A stretch of DNA of 64,000 nt from Bacteroidota bacterium (GTDB lineage: Bacteria; Bacteroidota; Bacteroidia; B-17B0; Aurantibacillaceae), in NCBI GenBank assembly GCA_016711805.1, contig JADJSH010000038.1, forward strand, positions 186,001-250,000, read 5' to 3'. Positions within the stretch are counted from its first letter, which is position 1, and each line of letters begins with the position of its first letter. This document shows, in pieces, positions 35,679 to 45,420 of this stretch. The notes under the pieces were generated by a model. It was not told where the DNA came from. It was given only the letters and a program-made list of their open reading frames with translations, and made no database searches. The position numbers and the translations under genes are program-made.

Positions 35679-37772
35679 ATGAATTTTTTGTATCCAAAAT
35701 TAAATGTAATTTCCCTATTAATAGGCATACTGCTTTATCCAAGTTCTTTTATTCTAGGTCAGAATAAGGATGAAGTGGTTTCATTATATATAAAAAATTT
35801 AACTGATATCTGGAACGAAACGAATGCTAAAACATTTACTTCCAATATTATTGATTCGACTCTCTCACTAAAATCAGAGCCATTCAAAATTGAGCAAAAA
35901 AAATCTTTAAACCAAGCTCAGCAGTTACAGCTTCGATTAAATCAATTGCAGCAATCCATTAATAAAAAAGATGTTGGATTACAAGCAACCGTTAATTTTC
36001 AGGAAAATTTAAATTCGCCCGTTGTTGATCCTGAAGAAACTGTCGTTTTTAGGCGTCGTGCTATTGCTGGTATTGATTGGGATATTTTAAATAATGGCTT
36101 TTATGAAAATAGAGTGAAAAACAAAATTTTGAAACTCAACTATCTTGCGCTTCAACATAAACAGTACAATGATCATTTAAACTCCTTTCAAAATAAACAA
36201 ACCTCGCAAATATTATTTTATTTCAATAAAAAGAAAATTGAAATACTCGATACTCGAAAAAGCCTAAATAACAAGCAAATGCCAATCGTTGAAAAACTTT
36301 GGGGCATCAAACACATTACAAAAGATAATTATCTAAAAGCCATTCAAAACAGTACAGACATTAATGCGCAATATAATTTATACCTAAATTATAATAAAGT
36401 AAATCAGCTTAATAATGCCGAATTTGATTTTGAGTTACCTATTTTGGATATTAATATTCAACAACTCCTTCAAAAATCAAATACTTCAACTATTGATTCA
36501 TCTTTAATCAATGCATCTCAAATAGCAAAATACCAAGCGTCTTACATCAAAGATGTTAGTTTAAAAGCTTATACACGTTACAATTATTATGATGTTTATA
36601 ATTCCAGTCAACCTAATCGTTCGTTTATTTCGGTTGGCATGAACTTATCTTTACCATTAGCATTTAATCAAAAAGATAAAAAAGAATTTTATTTAACTCA
36701 ACAGCAATTAACAAATTATAAAGAAGGTTCCGACTCTGCAGACTTTCAAGCAACGTTGATTAATAAATATTATGAATATCAATACAAATTAAAACAATTC
36801 AAAAATTTATATCATAAGCGCTTAGTGTTTGAAGAATTGCTCAGAACAGAAAGAGCCAAAGCGCAATTAAATAGCATGGAGTTTAATCCTAATACAGCTT
36901 TATTTATTTTAGACGACTATTGGAGTAATGCTATTGAGCTAATAGACCTTAAACAAGATCTATATAAAATTTTATTAGACTTTAAGGTAAAACTTCCTGC
37001 CACTAATATTTCTGAATACACAACGCCATTAAATTTATCAAACTTAAATATTGCATCCAGTAATCCTCCATTTAAAGCAGTTTATGTTTGGAGCGATGCT
37101 TTTAAAAACAATTCGCAAACTGTTATTAACGAGTACTGTAAAGTAAATGAATTCAATCCTATACTAATTTCATACAACCACACAAAACTGTATATCCAAC
37201 AAATCACAGAATTCGTTTCAAAAAATTACACTACGCCAATTCATTTAATGATTGGTAGTAATAAAATATTGCAAACTGGCATTAGTGGTTATTTAGATAC
37301 AGTAAAACTAAACACGGATTTAGCAAAAATTAAAGGCATTCATTTAGATATTGAACCTCATACCTTTGACGACTTTAAAGATAATAAGGAAAAATATTTT
37401 ACCATGTACTTGCAACTATTAAAACAAGCTAAATTATTTTGCGACAATAATCATTTGGAGCTATCTGTTTCTATTCCTTTAAATTACCCTGACAATGTAT
37501 TGATCGAATTAAATACCGCTTGCAATCAAGTGTATTTAATGGCTTATGAAAATGTAGATATAGATTATATTTTGAGAAAAACCGCTGAAGAAAAAACAAT
37601 TTTAAAAGATAAATGTGTTTTAGCTTTAAGAACAAAAGATTTTGAAAACAGAACAAGTATGGACGAAACTCTAAAAAAACTGGGATTCGAAAAAACGGCT
37701 TATCACGATTTGGATGATTTAATCAAATTTGATAATACAAGTATTAATGTGAAAGGAGAAGGAGGAAAATAG
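35679..37772 (+). CDS. TolC-like outer-membrane export protein fused to a TIM-barrel/glycosidase-like domain
   Basis: 697 residues with a signal peptide (VISLLIGILLYPSSFILGQ). Residues about 30-450 have the long polar helices and strand pairs of outer-membrane efflux proteins (SLNQAQQLQLRLNQLQQS, VGLQATVNFQENLN, FISVGMNLSLPLAF, ELIDLKQDLYKILLDF). From about residue 465 a different domain begins (FKAVYVWSDAFKNN). It contains KGIHLDIEPHTFDDF, with acidic D557 and E559, then HLELSVSIPLN and NQVYLMAYEN. These are the strand-end motifs of a GH18-like or PgaB-C-terminal-like TIM barrel. The HlyD-like gene starts 1 nt later. I infer polysaccharide export coupled to polymer binding or trimming. Confidence 0.75.
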   Translation: MNFLYPKLNVISLLIGILLYPSSFILGQNKDEVVSLYIKNLTDIWNETNAKTFTSNIIDSTLSLKSEPFKIEQKKSLNQAQQLQLRLNQLQQSINKKDVGLQATVNFQENLNSPVVDPEETVVFRRRAIAGIDWDILNNGFYENRVKNKILKLNYLALQHKQYNDHLNSFQNKQTSQILFYFNKKKIEILDTRKSLNNKQMPIVEKLWGIKHITKDNYLKAIQNSTDINAQYNLYLNYNKVNQLNNAEFDFELPILDINIQQLLQKSNTSTIDSSLINASQIAKYQASYIKDVSLKAYTRYNYYDVYNSSQPNRSFISVGMNLSLPLAFNQKDKKEFYLTQQQLTNYKEGSDSADFQATLINKYYEYQYKLKQFKNLYHKRLVFEELLRTERAKAQLNSMEFNPNTALFILDDYWSNAIELIDLKQDLYKILLDFKVKLPATNISEYTTPLNLSNLNIASSNPPFKAVYVWSDAFKNNSQTVINEYCKVNEFNPILISYNHTKLYIQQITEFVSKNYTTPIHLMIGSNKILQTGISGYLDTVKLNTDLAKIKGIHLDIEPHTFDDFKDNKEKYFTMYLQLLKQAKLFCDNNHLELSVSIPLNYPDNVLIELNTACNQVYLMAYENVDIDYILRKTAEEKTILKDKCVLALRTKDFENRTSMDETLKKLGFEKTAYHDLDDLIKFDNTSINVKGEGGK

Positions 37773-37773
37773 T

Positions 37774-38904
37774 ATGAAAAGCATGAACTTCCAGAGAAAT
37801 AAATCATTAATACGAGTGGTTAATGAGCAACAAAAAGTAAAACAAAACAAGCAGCGTAATTGGGATAGAATACTTTATGTTGGCTTACTTGGTTTGTTTT
37901 TGTTATTTATGGCGTACTACTTTATTACGAAGTACGTTTATGTTCATGCGTATGGCCATGTGATTATTGAAAACACACACATTAGATTAACAGATGATGC
38001 AAGAGTTATTGAATTTTATATTCATGAAGGAGATAGTATACAAAAAAACGACACGTTATTTTCTTACGCATTAGATAGAGACGATGATATTAACGGACAG
38101 TCATCTCAAGCACTAAGCATTGGGTCAATTAACGCAACAGGTAAAGATGATTGGTGGGTAAAAGAATTGTTTGCTTTGAAGAAAAAAATAACTTTAAATA
38201 ATATTGACATCACAGAAAATGGAAGCTTAGTTGCAAATTATAAATCAGAAATTAAACGATTAAGTAATGAAGTAATACTAGATGTGTTACCAAAAAGCAG
38301 ATTAGAGTTTGTGCAAAATGAAATATTTAGATTAAATACAGAGAATCAAAAATTACAAAGAGAGAATAACGAATTAAATGGGCTAATAAGAACATTAGGC
38401 CCAACAACTAACAAAAGTAGATATAGCGCTTCAAACATACATTTAAAAAGTTCGGGTGCAGGAGGCAATCAAAGCGACCAATATAAATTATCTTTTAGCG
38501 AAGAATTATTGTCTGAACCCAAATATTTTAAATCTCCAATCAGCGGCGTTTCTACTCGTATCTTTATTCATAATTACGAAACGGTTTTAAAAAGTGAAGA
38601 AATCATGTCGATTCACCAAGCACATCCTGCCTTTATTAAAGCGTACTTTGAACAAGAAGATTTAAGGTATTTTGATGTAGGAGATGTGTTTACCATTGAT
38701 TTCCCAGATGGCACGACTAGTAAAGGTGTTTTAAAAAGATTTTATATAGCAACTTATACCTTACCAGAAGAATTTCAAAAAAAATATGAACCAACAACAC
38801 GAAGTATTGCTGCTGATATTTATCCATTAGATTCAACAGAAATTGTTAAGTGGAAAGCATTTTATAAAATGAGTGTAGATATTTCTAAATTAAAATTTAA
38901 CTAA
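37774..38904 (+). CDS. HlyD-like membrane-fusion (periplasmic adaptor) protein
   Basis: 376 residues. One N-terminal membrane anchor lies at about 33-50 (ILYVGLLGLFLLFMAYYFIT). A biotinyl-lipoyl-like half follows (RVIEFYIHEGDSIQKNDTLF), then a coiled coil at about 165-210 (FRLNTENQKLQRENNELNGL). The other half and a beta barrel come last (SPISGVSTRIFIHNYETVLK, YFDVGDVFTIDFPDG). This is the standard adaptor layout. Between a TolC-like protein and a GT2 synthase it should bridge the inner membrane to the exit duct. It overlaps nothing; 5 nt separate it from the next gene. Confidence 0.82.
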   Translation: MKSMNFQRNKSLIRVVNEQQKVKQNKQRNWDRILYVGLLGLFLLFMAYYFITKYVYVHAYGHVIIENTHIRLTDDARVIEFYIHEGDSIQKNDTLFSYALDRDDDINGQSSQALSIGSINATGKDDWWVKELFALKKKITLNNIDITENGSLVANYKSEIKRLSNEVILDVLPKSRLEFVQNEIFRLNTENQKLQRENNELNGLIRTLGPTTNKSRYSASNIHLKSSGAGGNQSDQYKLSFSEELLSEPKYFKSPISGVSTRIFIHNYETVLKSEEIMSIHQAHPAFIKAYFEQEDLRYFDVGDVFTIDFPDGTTSKGVLKRFYIATYTLPEEFQKKYEPTTRSIAADIYPLDSTEIVKWKAFYKMSVDISKLKFN

Positions 38905-38909
38905 TCGCT

Positions 38910-40352
38910 ATGGAAAAAACATTAGCAAATAATAAAGTTGAGTTTCATGATAATGTGGTGACTTGTTTTGGCAAAACATTTTACTACTTCGAATCATTTA
39001 GTTCGTTAAAGATTGACGATTTAGAAAAATATGATGCCGTTATTATAGATGCCAGAGATGTTGAATTCACGAGAATTATCGTTAAAAAATTTCGAAGCCA
39101 TTCAAATCTTGAGTTTTACTTAAAGCCATTGTTTTTAATTAACAATAAGGCTACAGAAGATCCATACATTAAAGAGTTGACAGACGGGATTATCATGTCC
39201 TTTGATCAAATATCTGAAACCATCAACGATGTTAATCAAATCAACATGAAAATCACTCGTTTAGAGAGTTCTGCCTCATCATCGTTTGAAGTACAAGTGT
39301 TTAAAAAAGCGTTAAACTATATGTTTACACGTGATATAAACAGTTTAAAGCCATTGGTTGACGTTAATTCATCAATCGGTTATTGCTATCCTGTTCTTTC
39401 TGTAAACTTTGATTCGTCTGAAGAATTTAAAGCAATAGAAATATTAGAATGGGCAGAAAAAGAAAATTTAATCTGGCCAGATTTTTACGATAGAGTTTAT
39501 TTGTGTAGCAATTGTAAAGGCGGTCATTTATCATTTAGAGAAATTTGTCCTAATTGCGATTCAGCTAACATGAAGTCGGAAGATTTGGTGCATCATTTTC
39601 CATGCGGCTATATTGGTGCTATCAGTGATTTTAAAAACACCATCGATACTGTTTTAACTTGTCCTAAGTGTTCAAAAAATTTACGCCATATTGGTGTAGA
39701 TTATGATAAACCTTCAATTATTAACCATTGCCAAAATTGTAATGATGTTTTTCAAGATTATTTGGTAAAAGCCAAATGCGTACAATGCAAAACAGATACG
39801 GATGTGCAGTTTTTGATTTCTAAAAACATCAATATATATAAGCTTACTAAAAAAGGAAGAAACTCGGCCGTTGGTGGAATTTACACTTCTGATTATGCTT
39901 TAAATAATGAAATCGTTGGAACTTTAGATTTAAAGACCTTTTCAACGATGATGCATTATGAGCAAGAAAGAACAAAAGCAAATGCCTTATTAAATTCTAA
40001 TCTAGTAGTTTTTTATTTAGAAAATATTTTTGATTTATATAAATTGGTTGGAAAATCCAAAGAACGCTCTTTACTAGCAGAGTTTGTGGACATTATCAGA
40101 AATAACATTACACCAGCTGATTTTATTTGTATCAATAACCCATCTATTATTAGTATTTGTATTAACGACGCCACTCTTGAAGATTCTAAAATCATGGTTC
40201 TAAAAATATCAAATATGATTCAAGAGTTGGTGATGAATAATTTCAATAGATTTGATTTAGAAATTACCTCTAATGTTTTACCATTGAGTAAAACTTTATC
40301 GTTTGATAAGCAAATGCAAGCTACCATTAAGGAGTTAGTTGAAAAAACATGA
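38910..40352 (+). CDS. TackOD1-like multi-zinc-ribbon regulatory protein
   Basis: 480 residues, cytoplasmic. The N-terminal 130 or so residues resemble a receiver-like alpha/beta fold without a clear phospho-site (KYDAVIIDARDVEFTRIIVK). The middle has paired cysteines typical of stacked zinc ribbons: CSNC, CPNC, HHFPCGYIG, CPKC, GVDYDKPS, CQNC and CVQC (about 200-300). This matches the TackOD1 output-domain pattern. The C-terminus (about 345-480) resembles a degenerate GGDEF-type fold with no GGDEF signature. It overlaps the GT2 synthase by 4 nt (ATGA). I infer that it controls the synthase. Confidence 0.65.
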   Translation: MEKTLANNKVEFHDNVVTCFGKTFYYFESFSSLKIDDLEKYDAVIIDARDVEFTRIIVKKFRSHSNLEFYLKPLFLINNKATEDPYIKELTDGIIMSFDQISETINDVNQINMKITRLESSASSSFEVQVFKKALNYMFTRDINSLKPLVDVNSSIGYCYPVLSVNFDSSEEFKAIEILEWAEKENLIWPDFYDRVYLCSNCKGGHLSFREICPNCDSANMKSEDLVHHFPCGYIGAISDFKNTIDTVLTCPKCSKNLRHIGVDYDKPSIINHCQNCNDVFQDYLVKAKCVQCKTDTDVQFLISKNINIYKLTKKGRNSAVGGIYTSDYALNNEIVGTLDLKTFSTMMHYEQERTKANALLNSNLVVFYLENIFDLYKLVGKSKERSLLAEFVDIIRNNITPADFICINNPSIISICINDATLEDSKIMVLKISNMIQELVMNNFNRFDLEITSNVLPLSKTLSFDKQMQATIKELVEKT

Positions 40353-41659
40353 TAGAGTTTATTGATGAATTTTTTAATTATATCTCTGCCGTAGGGCCAA
40401 CCAAGCTCCTTCGTATCTTTTGGTTTTTTGTGTTTTTTGAGTTTGCTCGATTTTTCATTTTCGAATTAGGTGTTTTAATTGTTTGGAAAATTCGTGAGCC
40501 AAAAAGAAAAGAACAGTACATTAATGCTAGAAGACGATTATTTATTGAACGTCCTTTAGTTTCTATTATTGTTCCTGGTAAAAATGAAGGAAAACATATT
40601 TATAAATTAGCCAACTCTCTTAAAGAACAAACTTACACTAACTTTGAATTAATTGTTATTGATGATGGATCTGATGACGATACAGAAAGGATTTGTAAAA
40701 GTCTGCAAAAAAATGGGTTTATAGACTTATTTTTACGAAACGATGTGCGTGGTGGAAAAGCATCGGCCGCAAACTTAGGTTATCGTTTTTCTAAAGGAAA
40801 AATAATTGTGCATTTAGATGCCGATTGTAGTTATGATGCTGATGCCATTGAAAAAATAATTGTTCCATTTTATTTAGACGATGATATTGGTGCAGTTGGC
40901 GGAAATATTTTAGTAAGAAATTATAAAGATAGTTTATGCACGACTTTACAAGCCATTGAGTATTCTGATACCATTTCTGTAGGACGAATTACTTCGAGTT
41001 ACTTAGGGATTTACCGTCTAGTGTCAGGAGCTTTTGGAGCATTTACCCGTGAAGCGTTAGACAGAGTTGGGGGCTGGGACATTGGTCCAGGATTGGATGG
41101 CGACATTACCGTAAAGCTACGTAAACTAGGCTATCGCATTGTTTTTGAGCCAGACGCTATTTGCCAAACTAATGTGCCAAATACATTTAAAAAGCTAGTA
41201 AAACAGCGTTTACGTTGGGATAAATCCATTGTTAGATTTAGGGTGCGAAAACACCGAGATGTATTTTATCCAAATGCTACCTTTCGTTTTTCTAACTTCA
41301 TATCAAGTCTCGAAAATATTACCTATAACATTTTACTAAACATCAAGTGGTGGCTATATATGATTGATATGATTGTTAACTACACTTCTTTATTAGGCTT
41401 TATCTTCCCCTTTAATATTTTACTATATACCACCAATAATTTTTTAAAGTTTTTAGTATTCTCTCTTTTTAGAAAACGAAAAAATTCTTCTATCTCTTAC
41501 TTTATTCCTTACTTACCATGTATGGTTTTTTACTTTGGATTTTACCTAAGATTTGTCCGTTCAGTAGCATACGTGCAAGAGTTTTTCTTTAAAAAATCTT
41601 ACGAAGATTCATGGAATCCATCAAAATCATCAAGTCACGCAAAAAAATTGGGTATTTAA
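40349..41659 (+). CDS. Processive family-2 glycosyltransferase (polysaccharide synthase)
   Basis: 436 residues. It has one N-terminal helix (about 20-45), a GT2 catalytic domain, and several C-terminal helices (about 325-410). Catalytic motifs are complete: VIDDGSDDD, HLDADCS (DxD), GPGLDGDIT in the acid position, and QRLRWDKSIV (Q/RxxRW), which marks processive synthases such as PgaC, cellulose and hyaluronan synthases. It would polymerise a UDP-sugar and extrude the chain. It is last in the four-gene operon 35679-41659. The sugar is not predictable with confidence; PNAG-like is suggested by the deacetylase nearby. Confidence 0.88.
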   Translation: MIEFIDEFFNYISAVGPTKLLRIFWFFVFFEFARFFIFELGVLIVWKIREPKRKEQYINARRRLFIERPLVSIIVPGKNEGKHIYKLANSLKEQTYTNFELIVIDDGSDDDTERICKSLQKNGFIDLFLRNDVRGGKASAANLGYRFSKGKIIVHLDADCSYDADAIEKIIVPFYLDDDIGAVGGNILVRNYKDSLCTTLQAIEYSDTISVGRITSSYLGIYRLVSGAFGAFTREALDRVGGWDIGPGLDGDITVKLRKLGYRIVFEPDAICQTNVPNTFKKLVKQRLRWDKSIVRFRVRKHRDVFYPNATFRFSNFISSLENITYNILLNIKWWLYMIDMIVNYTSLLGFIFPFNILLYTTNNFLKFLVFSLFRKRKNSSISYFIPYLPCMVFYFGFYLRFVRSVAYVQEFFFKKSYEDSWNPSKSSSHAKKLGI

Positions 41660-41663
41660 AAGA

Positions 41664-43772
41664 TTAATGTGAAATAATTAATTTTTTAGTAATTGATTTA
41701 GAATCAATCGTGATTTTATAGAAATAAATCCCCGCTGGAAGATTTGAAGTCATAAATGGAACATTATGCCAGCCTTCCATTAAATTATCTTCTGACAATA
41801 CATTCAAGTAATTACCTAAGGTGTTAATGATTTCGATTTTTACTTTTGTCAGTTTATCTAACTTAAACGTAATGTAGCAATTGGAGTAAGTTGGATTTGG
41901 AAAAGCATTTAGATAAAAAGTTTCTTCCCAATTTTTTTCTAAAGAACGAATACCAACAACTGGATACGTAGCAAAATGCAAAATAATATCGTTGGTATTA
42001 AAATTTGATTGCATAATTTGTATGGGGTTTCCATTGTCGTCCAAAGCTTTAATGTGAGCTAGCGATTGTCCGTTATCAACCACAAAACTAATCATAGGAT
42101 CAAGAGGCAATGCGGCAGATGGAATGGTAATTAATAACGTATCATTAGAAACAGTTGAATGAAATGAAACAAGATTTCGTTTTTGCCAATAATTGGCAAA
42201 TAATTCCATATTAGTTACGAAAACGCCATTAGGCAAAGCGTTAATTAAATCTTGTTGTGCAGTTAATTTATATCTACGTGTTGGGTGAATTAATAAAACA
42301 ACTGGCGAATTATTGTCTAAATTATCATTTATCACATCGAGCCAAATGGCCACTTTTTGAGAATAATTAGTGTTACTAATTGGGTTTGAAGAAAAAACAT
42401 CAGAAATAGTCATGGGGTATTCCCACACATTAGCCAAGGCGCCAGAAGTAGAACGATCTTTATGTTGTTGAAAAGGAAAATTAGTTAAAACATCGGCAGC
42501 AGAAAGCGTGGTACTATTTGTATAACCCACTGTATCTAAAGCATTAATAATTTTATCATTAAAACATAAATACCCTGCTCTAAATGTATTAATCAAAACA
42601 CCAAAATTAGACTCTAAAATATTTTTTGATACTTCTACTTCGCCTAACACGCTACCACCTGTTGTTGCTCCTGTACCTGAATTATAGGGAATATAAGACG
42701 AAGGTGTATTACCAAGAACACCTAATGGAAATACGGCTTCATCATCAAAATCGGGAAAATGCCCAACAGAATGGCTTCCAGCAACGTGTCCCTTATTTAA
42801 TACATCTTGTACTTTAGGTATCGTATTTAAATTATAAAAATCAGACAGTAAGCCATCATTGATGTAATGTGTGGTAAAAAAATACGAGGTATGTATGCCA
42901 ATAGAATTTTCGTAATCCGAATAATATTGCATAGTATCATACGCAGAGGTTGCGTCAACATCATGCGTGATCATTAAAGTGGTTTTACTATTAAAGGGCG
43001 ACGTATGCAGCCACAACGCTCTTGGTGCATGTGCCAAATAAATTCCTTTTATAAAAAGCATCAACGCATCTGAAGTCGGTTCAAAACCATTCGAATAAAC
43101 TCGATTTGCATTAAAATCTAAATTTTGCTGATTCGTGAGGACTAAATTTCTGAATGAAAAACCAAGTGCGTACGATGTGCCTTGCCCGTAAGTATGTTTA
43201 GTAATAGCGGTTGTATTGTCATCAAAAACAGCCAAAGATAGAGCGCCGGCAGTGGTGTAATTTCTCGAATTAATAACTGCTGTGTAAGTATTACGACCTA
43301 AAGAAATAGTTTGTTCCATCGTATCATTTAACCATTTAAAAGAGGGGTCTCCTAAAAAATAATTAAATGATACGGTGTAGCGGGCATTACTATTTAAATT
43401 GGCTGACACACCAAACAATGAGTTAAAATAAGGATCTCGCATATTTGGCGCTATAAGAATACCGCCTTTATTTACATAACTAATTAAAGAATCTTTTTCG
43501 GTTGCAGTAAATGTATTGGTATCAAATTTTGAAGAGGCAATAATAAATCCGCAATTTTTAGCCGTATTTACATTGCTAGTGGTTAAAAAAGGAATGCCCG
43601 CTGTTTTTAACATATGAGTAATTGAAAAGATTTCGGCTTCTGATATTTCTGCATTATTTATAGTAAGGTCTAATATTGCTACGGTACGTTTATTGGTTGA
43701 TGCCGAAATTTGTGCCACATAAGAATGACACATAAATAGTACAAAATAAAACGCTAGAAAAAACACTTTCAT
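41664..43772 (-). CDS. T9SS-exported NodB-type polysaccharide deacetylase with N-terminal amidotransferase-like region
   Basis: 702 residues with a signal peptide (MKVFFLAFYFVLFMCHSYVA). Residues about 25-230 look like a ThuA/amidotransferase-like fold (ILDLTINNAEISEAEIFSIT, YVNKGGILIAPNMRDPYFN). The NodB domain (about 255-520) has the metal motifs THDVD and HSVGH and the later FRAGYLCFN. Residues about 625-702 (NAFPNPTYSNCYITFKL to LIISH) are a T9SS sorting domain. It faces the GT2 operon, with 4 nt between the stops. Deacetylation of the polymer made there is likely but inferred. Confidence 0.8.
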   Translation of the reverse strand: MKVFFLAFYFVLFMCHSYVAQISASTNKRTVAILDLTINNAEISEAEIFSITHMLKTAGIPFLTTSNVNTAKNCGFIIASSKFDTNTFTATEKDSLISYVNKGGILIAPNMRDPYFNSLFGVSANLNSNARYTVSFNYFLGDPSFKWLNDTMEQTISLGRNTYTAVINSRNYTTAGALSLAVFDDNTTAITKHTYGQGTSYALGFSFRNLVLTNQQNLDFNANRVYSNGFEPTSDALMLFIKGIYLAHAPRALWLHTSPFNSKTTLMITHDVDATSAYDTMQYYSDYENSIGIHTSYFFTTHYINDGLLSDFYNLNTIPKVQDVLNKGHVAGSHSVGHFPDFDDEAVFPLGVLGNTPSSYIPYNSGTGATTGGSVLGEVEVSKNILESNFGVLINTFRAGYLCFNDKIINALDTVGYTNSTTLSAADVLTNFPFQQHKDRSTSGALANVWEYPMTISDVFSSNPISNTNYSQKVAIWLDVINDNLDNNSPVVLLIHPTRRYKLTAQQDLINALPNGVFVTNMELFANYWQKRNLVSFHSTVSNDTLLITIPSAALPLDPMISFVVDNGQSLAHIKALDDNGNPIQIMQSNFNTNDIILHFATYPVVGIRSLEKNWEETFYLNAFPNPTYSNCYITFKLDKLTKVKIEIINTLGNYLNVLSEDNLMEGWHNVPFMTSNLPAGIYFYKITIDSKSITKKLIISH

Positions 43773-43805
43773 GAATTAAAAATACAAAAAAATTGATAAA
43801 AATTA

Positions 43806-44651
43806 TTAGAAACTATGATATGCAATAAAAAACAAAACCATTTGTACAATCATCAATCCATCTACCCACAAATAGTAGTAAAAGGAATGCCTTCTATCAT
43901 TGGTAAATAAAATAGTACCAATAACCAATAACCTTAATAGTACAGATGCTATGATAGAATTAGTATCCTGCTTAAATTGGTAAAAGCAACTAAAAGCAAT
44001 AATTACTGAACATATACAAACCACCTTAGTGATGGTAATTCCAAATTTATTAGCATAGGTATTTACGCCCGACATGTAATCATGTTCCACATCTTTTATA
44101 TCAAACAATAAACACAATACCGATATAAAACAAAATTGCGACACTAAATACCACACGCTATGTGGCGTTAGTAAATCGTTTTCGATTAAGGGCACCAAAC
44201 AGCAACTGATTGTCCACACCGAGGATATTAAGAAGGGTTTTATATAACCATGTTTTCTAAAATTAAAAGGGGGTAAGTAATATAAGGTTGACAAGACTTC
44301 TGCTACCACCATAATACCAATGGATGTCCAACTTAAATTATTACATAAAAATAGCACAATCAACAAACAACCAGATATGCTGTAAAGCATGATTTTTTTA
44401 TGCTTCAACAACCATTGCGAACGCTCAGTGTGAGCATTGCTAGAGTTAATCATGTAACCGCGTTGCACATTGTACTGCAAATAGGTGGACAATAAAATAA
44501 ATACTAAATACGAATTATTGGCAAAGTTTACAGGAATAGGAAACAACTGATAAGTAAAAAACACTTGAGCTAAAGAACAAAAAGCTACAAAAACATTAGC
44601 GTACACCAATGTTTTAATAAAAGGCAAATCTATAATTGATTTAGTTTTCAA
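43806..44651 (-). CDS. UbiA-like prenyltransferase family membrane protein
   Basis: 281 residues, about eight membrane helices. The stretch FDIKDVEHDYMSGVNTYANK carries the second aspartate-rich motif of the UbiA superfamily (D-x-x-D-x-E). The first motif is poor here (YNVQRGYMINSSNAHTERSQ), so the transferred group is uncertain. Its start overlaps the TatD gene end by 11 nt. Confidence 0.65.
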   Translation of the reverse strand: MKTKSIIDLPFIKTLVYANVFVAFCSLAQVFFTYQLFPIPVNFANNSYLVFILLSTYLQYNVQRGYMINSSNAHTERSQWLLKHKKIMLYSISGCLLIVLFLCNNLSWTSIGIMVVAEVLSTLYYLPPFNFRKHGYIKPFLISSVWTISCCLVPLIENDLLTPHSVWYLVSQFCFISVLCLLFDIKDVEHDYMSGVNTYANKFGITITKVVCICSVIIAFSCFYQFKQDTNSIIASVLLRLLVIGTILFTNDRRHSFYYYLWVDGLMIVQMVLFFIAYHSF

Positions 44652-45405
44652 ATATCTCTAGGGCATTTTTTGAAGTGACTTGTGCTACTTCCTCAATGGT
44701 GACGTTTTTAATTTCCGCTATTTTTTGAGCAATTAAAGGAATATAAGCACTTTCATTGCGTTTGCCTCGATAAGGCATTGGGGCCAAATATGGCGCATCC
44801 GTTTCTAAAACTAAATCCGTGAGTTTTAATTGTTCTACTACTTTATCTAATCCCGAATTTTTAAAAGTTACAACTCCACCAATACCTAATTTAAAATTAC
44901 CAAGCGATAAGATTTTTTCAGCCTGTATAAAATCGCCACTAAAGCAATGAAAAATACCTTTCGGTAATTTATCGAACGATTTTAAAACAGAGAAAATTTC
45001 ATCAAAAGCATTACGGCAATGAATGACAACTGTATAATTATATTCTAAAGCCCAATAAATTTGTTCTCTAAAAGCGAGTTCTTGTTCTTTGATAAAGGTT
45101 TTATCCCAGTACAAATCAATGCCAATTTCACCAATAGCAGCAAATCTTCTTAAATCCAACCAATTTTTAACGATGTCTAATTCTTCTCTGTAGTTTTCTT
45201 TTACTGAACAAGGGTGCAAACCCATCATCGGCAAACATTGCTCCGGAAAATGAACTTCTAATTGCAACATTCCTTCAATACTGCTACTATCCACATTAGG
45301 CATATAAAATTTAGTAACCGATTTGGAAATGGCCTCGTTGATTTTTTCAATGCGGTCGGCATTAAATTCTTCCGAATAAAGGTGTGTATGAGTATCTATA
45401 AACAT
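44641..45405 (-). CDS. TatD family metal-dependent hydrolase
   Basis: 254 residues. The metallo-TIM-barrel ligands are all present: FIDTHTHLYS (H-x-H), AIGEIGIDLYWD (Glu), VVIHCRNAFDE (His), GIFHCFSGD (His), LVLETDAPYLAP (Asp). TatD enzymes act as metal-dependent DNases or deacylases; the exact substrate is open. It overlaps the UbiA-like gene and is divergent from the lipoprotein gene at 45448. Confidence 0.93.
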   Translation of the reverse strand: MFIDTHTHLYSEEFNADRIEKINEAISKSVTKFYMPNVDSSSIEGMLQLEVHFPEQCLPMMGLHPCSVKENYREELDIVKNWLDLRRFAAIGEIGIDLYWDKTFIKEQELAFREQIYWALEYNYTVVIHCRNAFDEIFSVLKSFDKLPKGIFHCFSGDFIQAEKILSLGNFKLGIGGVVTFKNSGLDKVVEQLKLTDLVLETDAPYLAPMPYRGKRNESAYIPLIAQKIAEIKNVTIEEVAQVTSKNALEIFEN

Positions 45406-45420
45406 TTAAAAAAAATTGGT

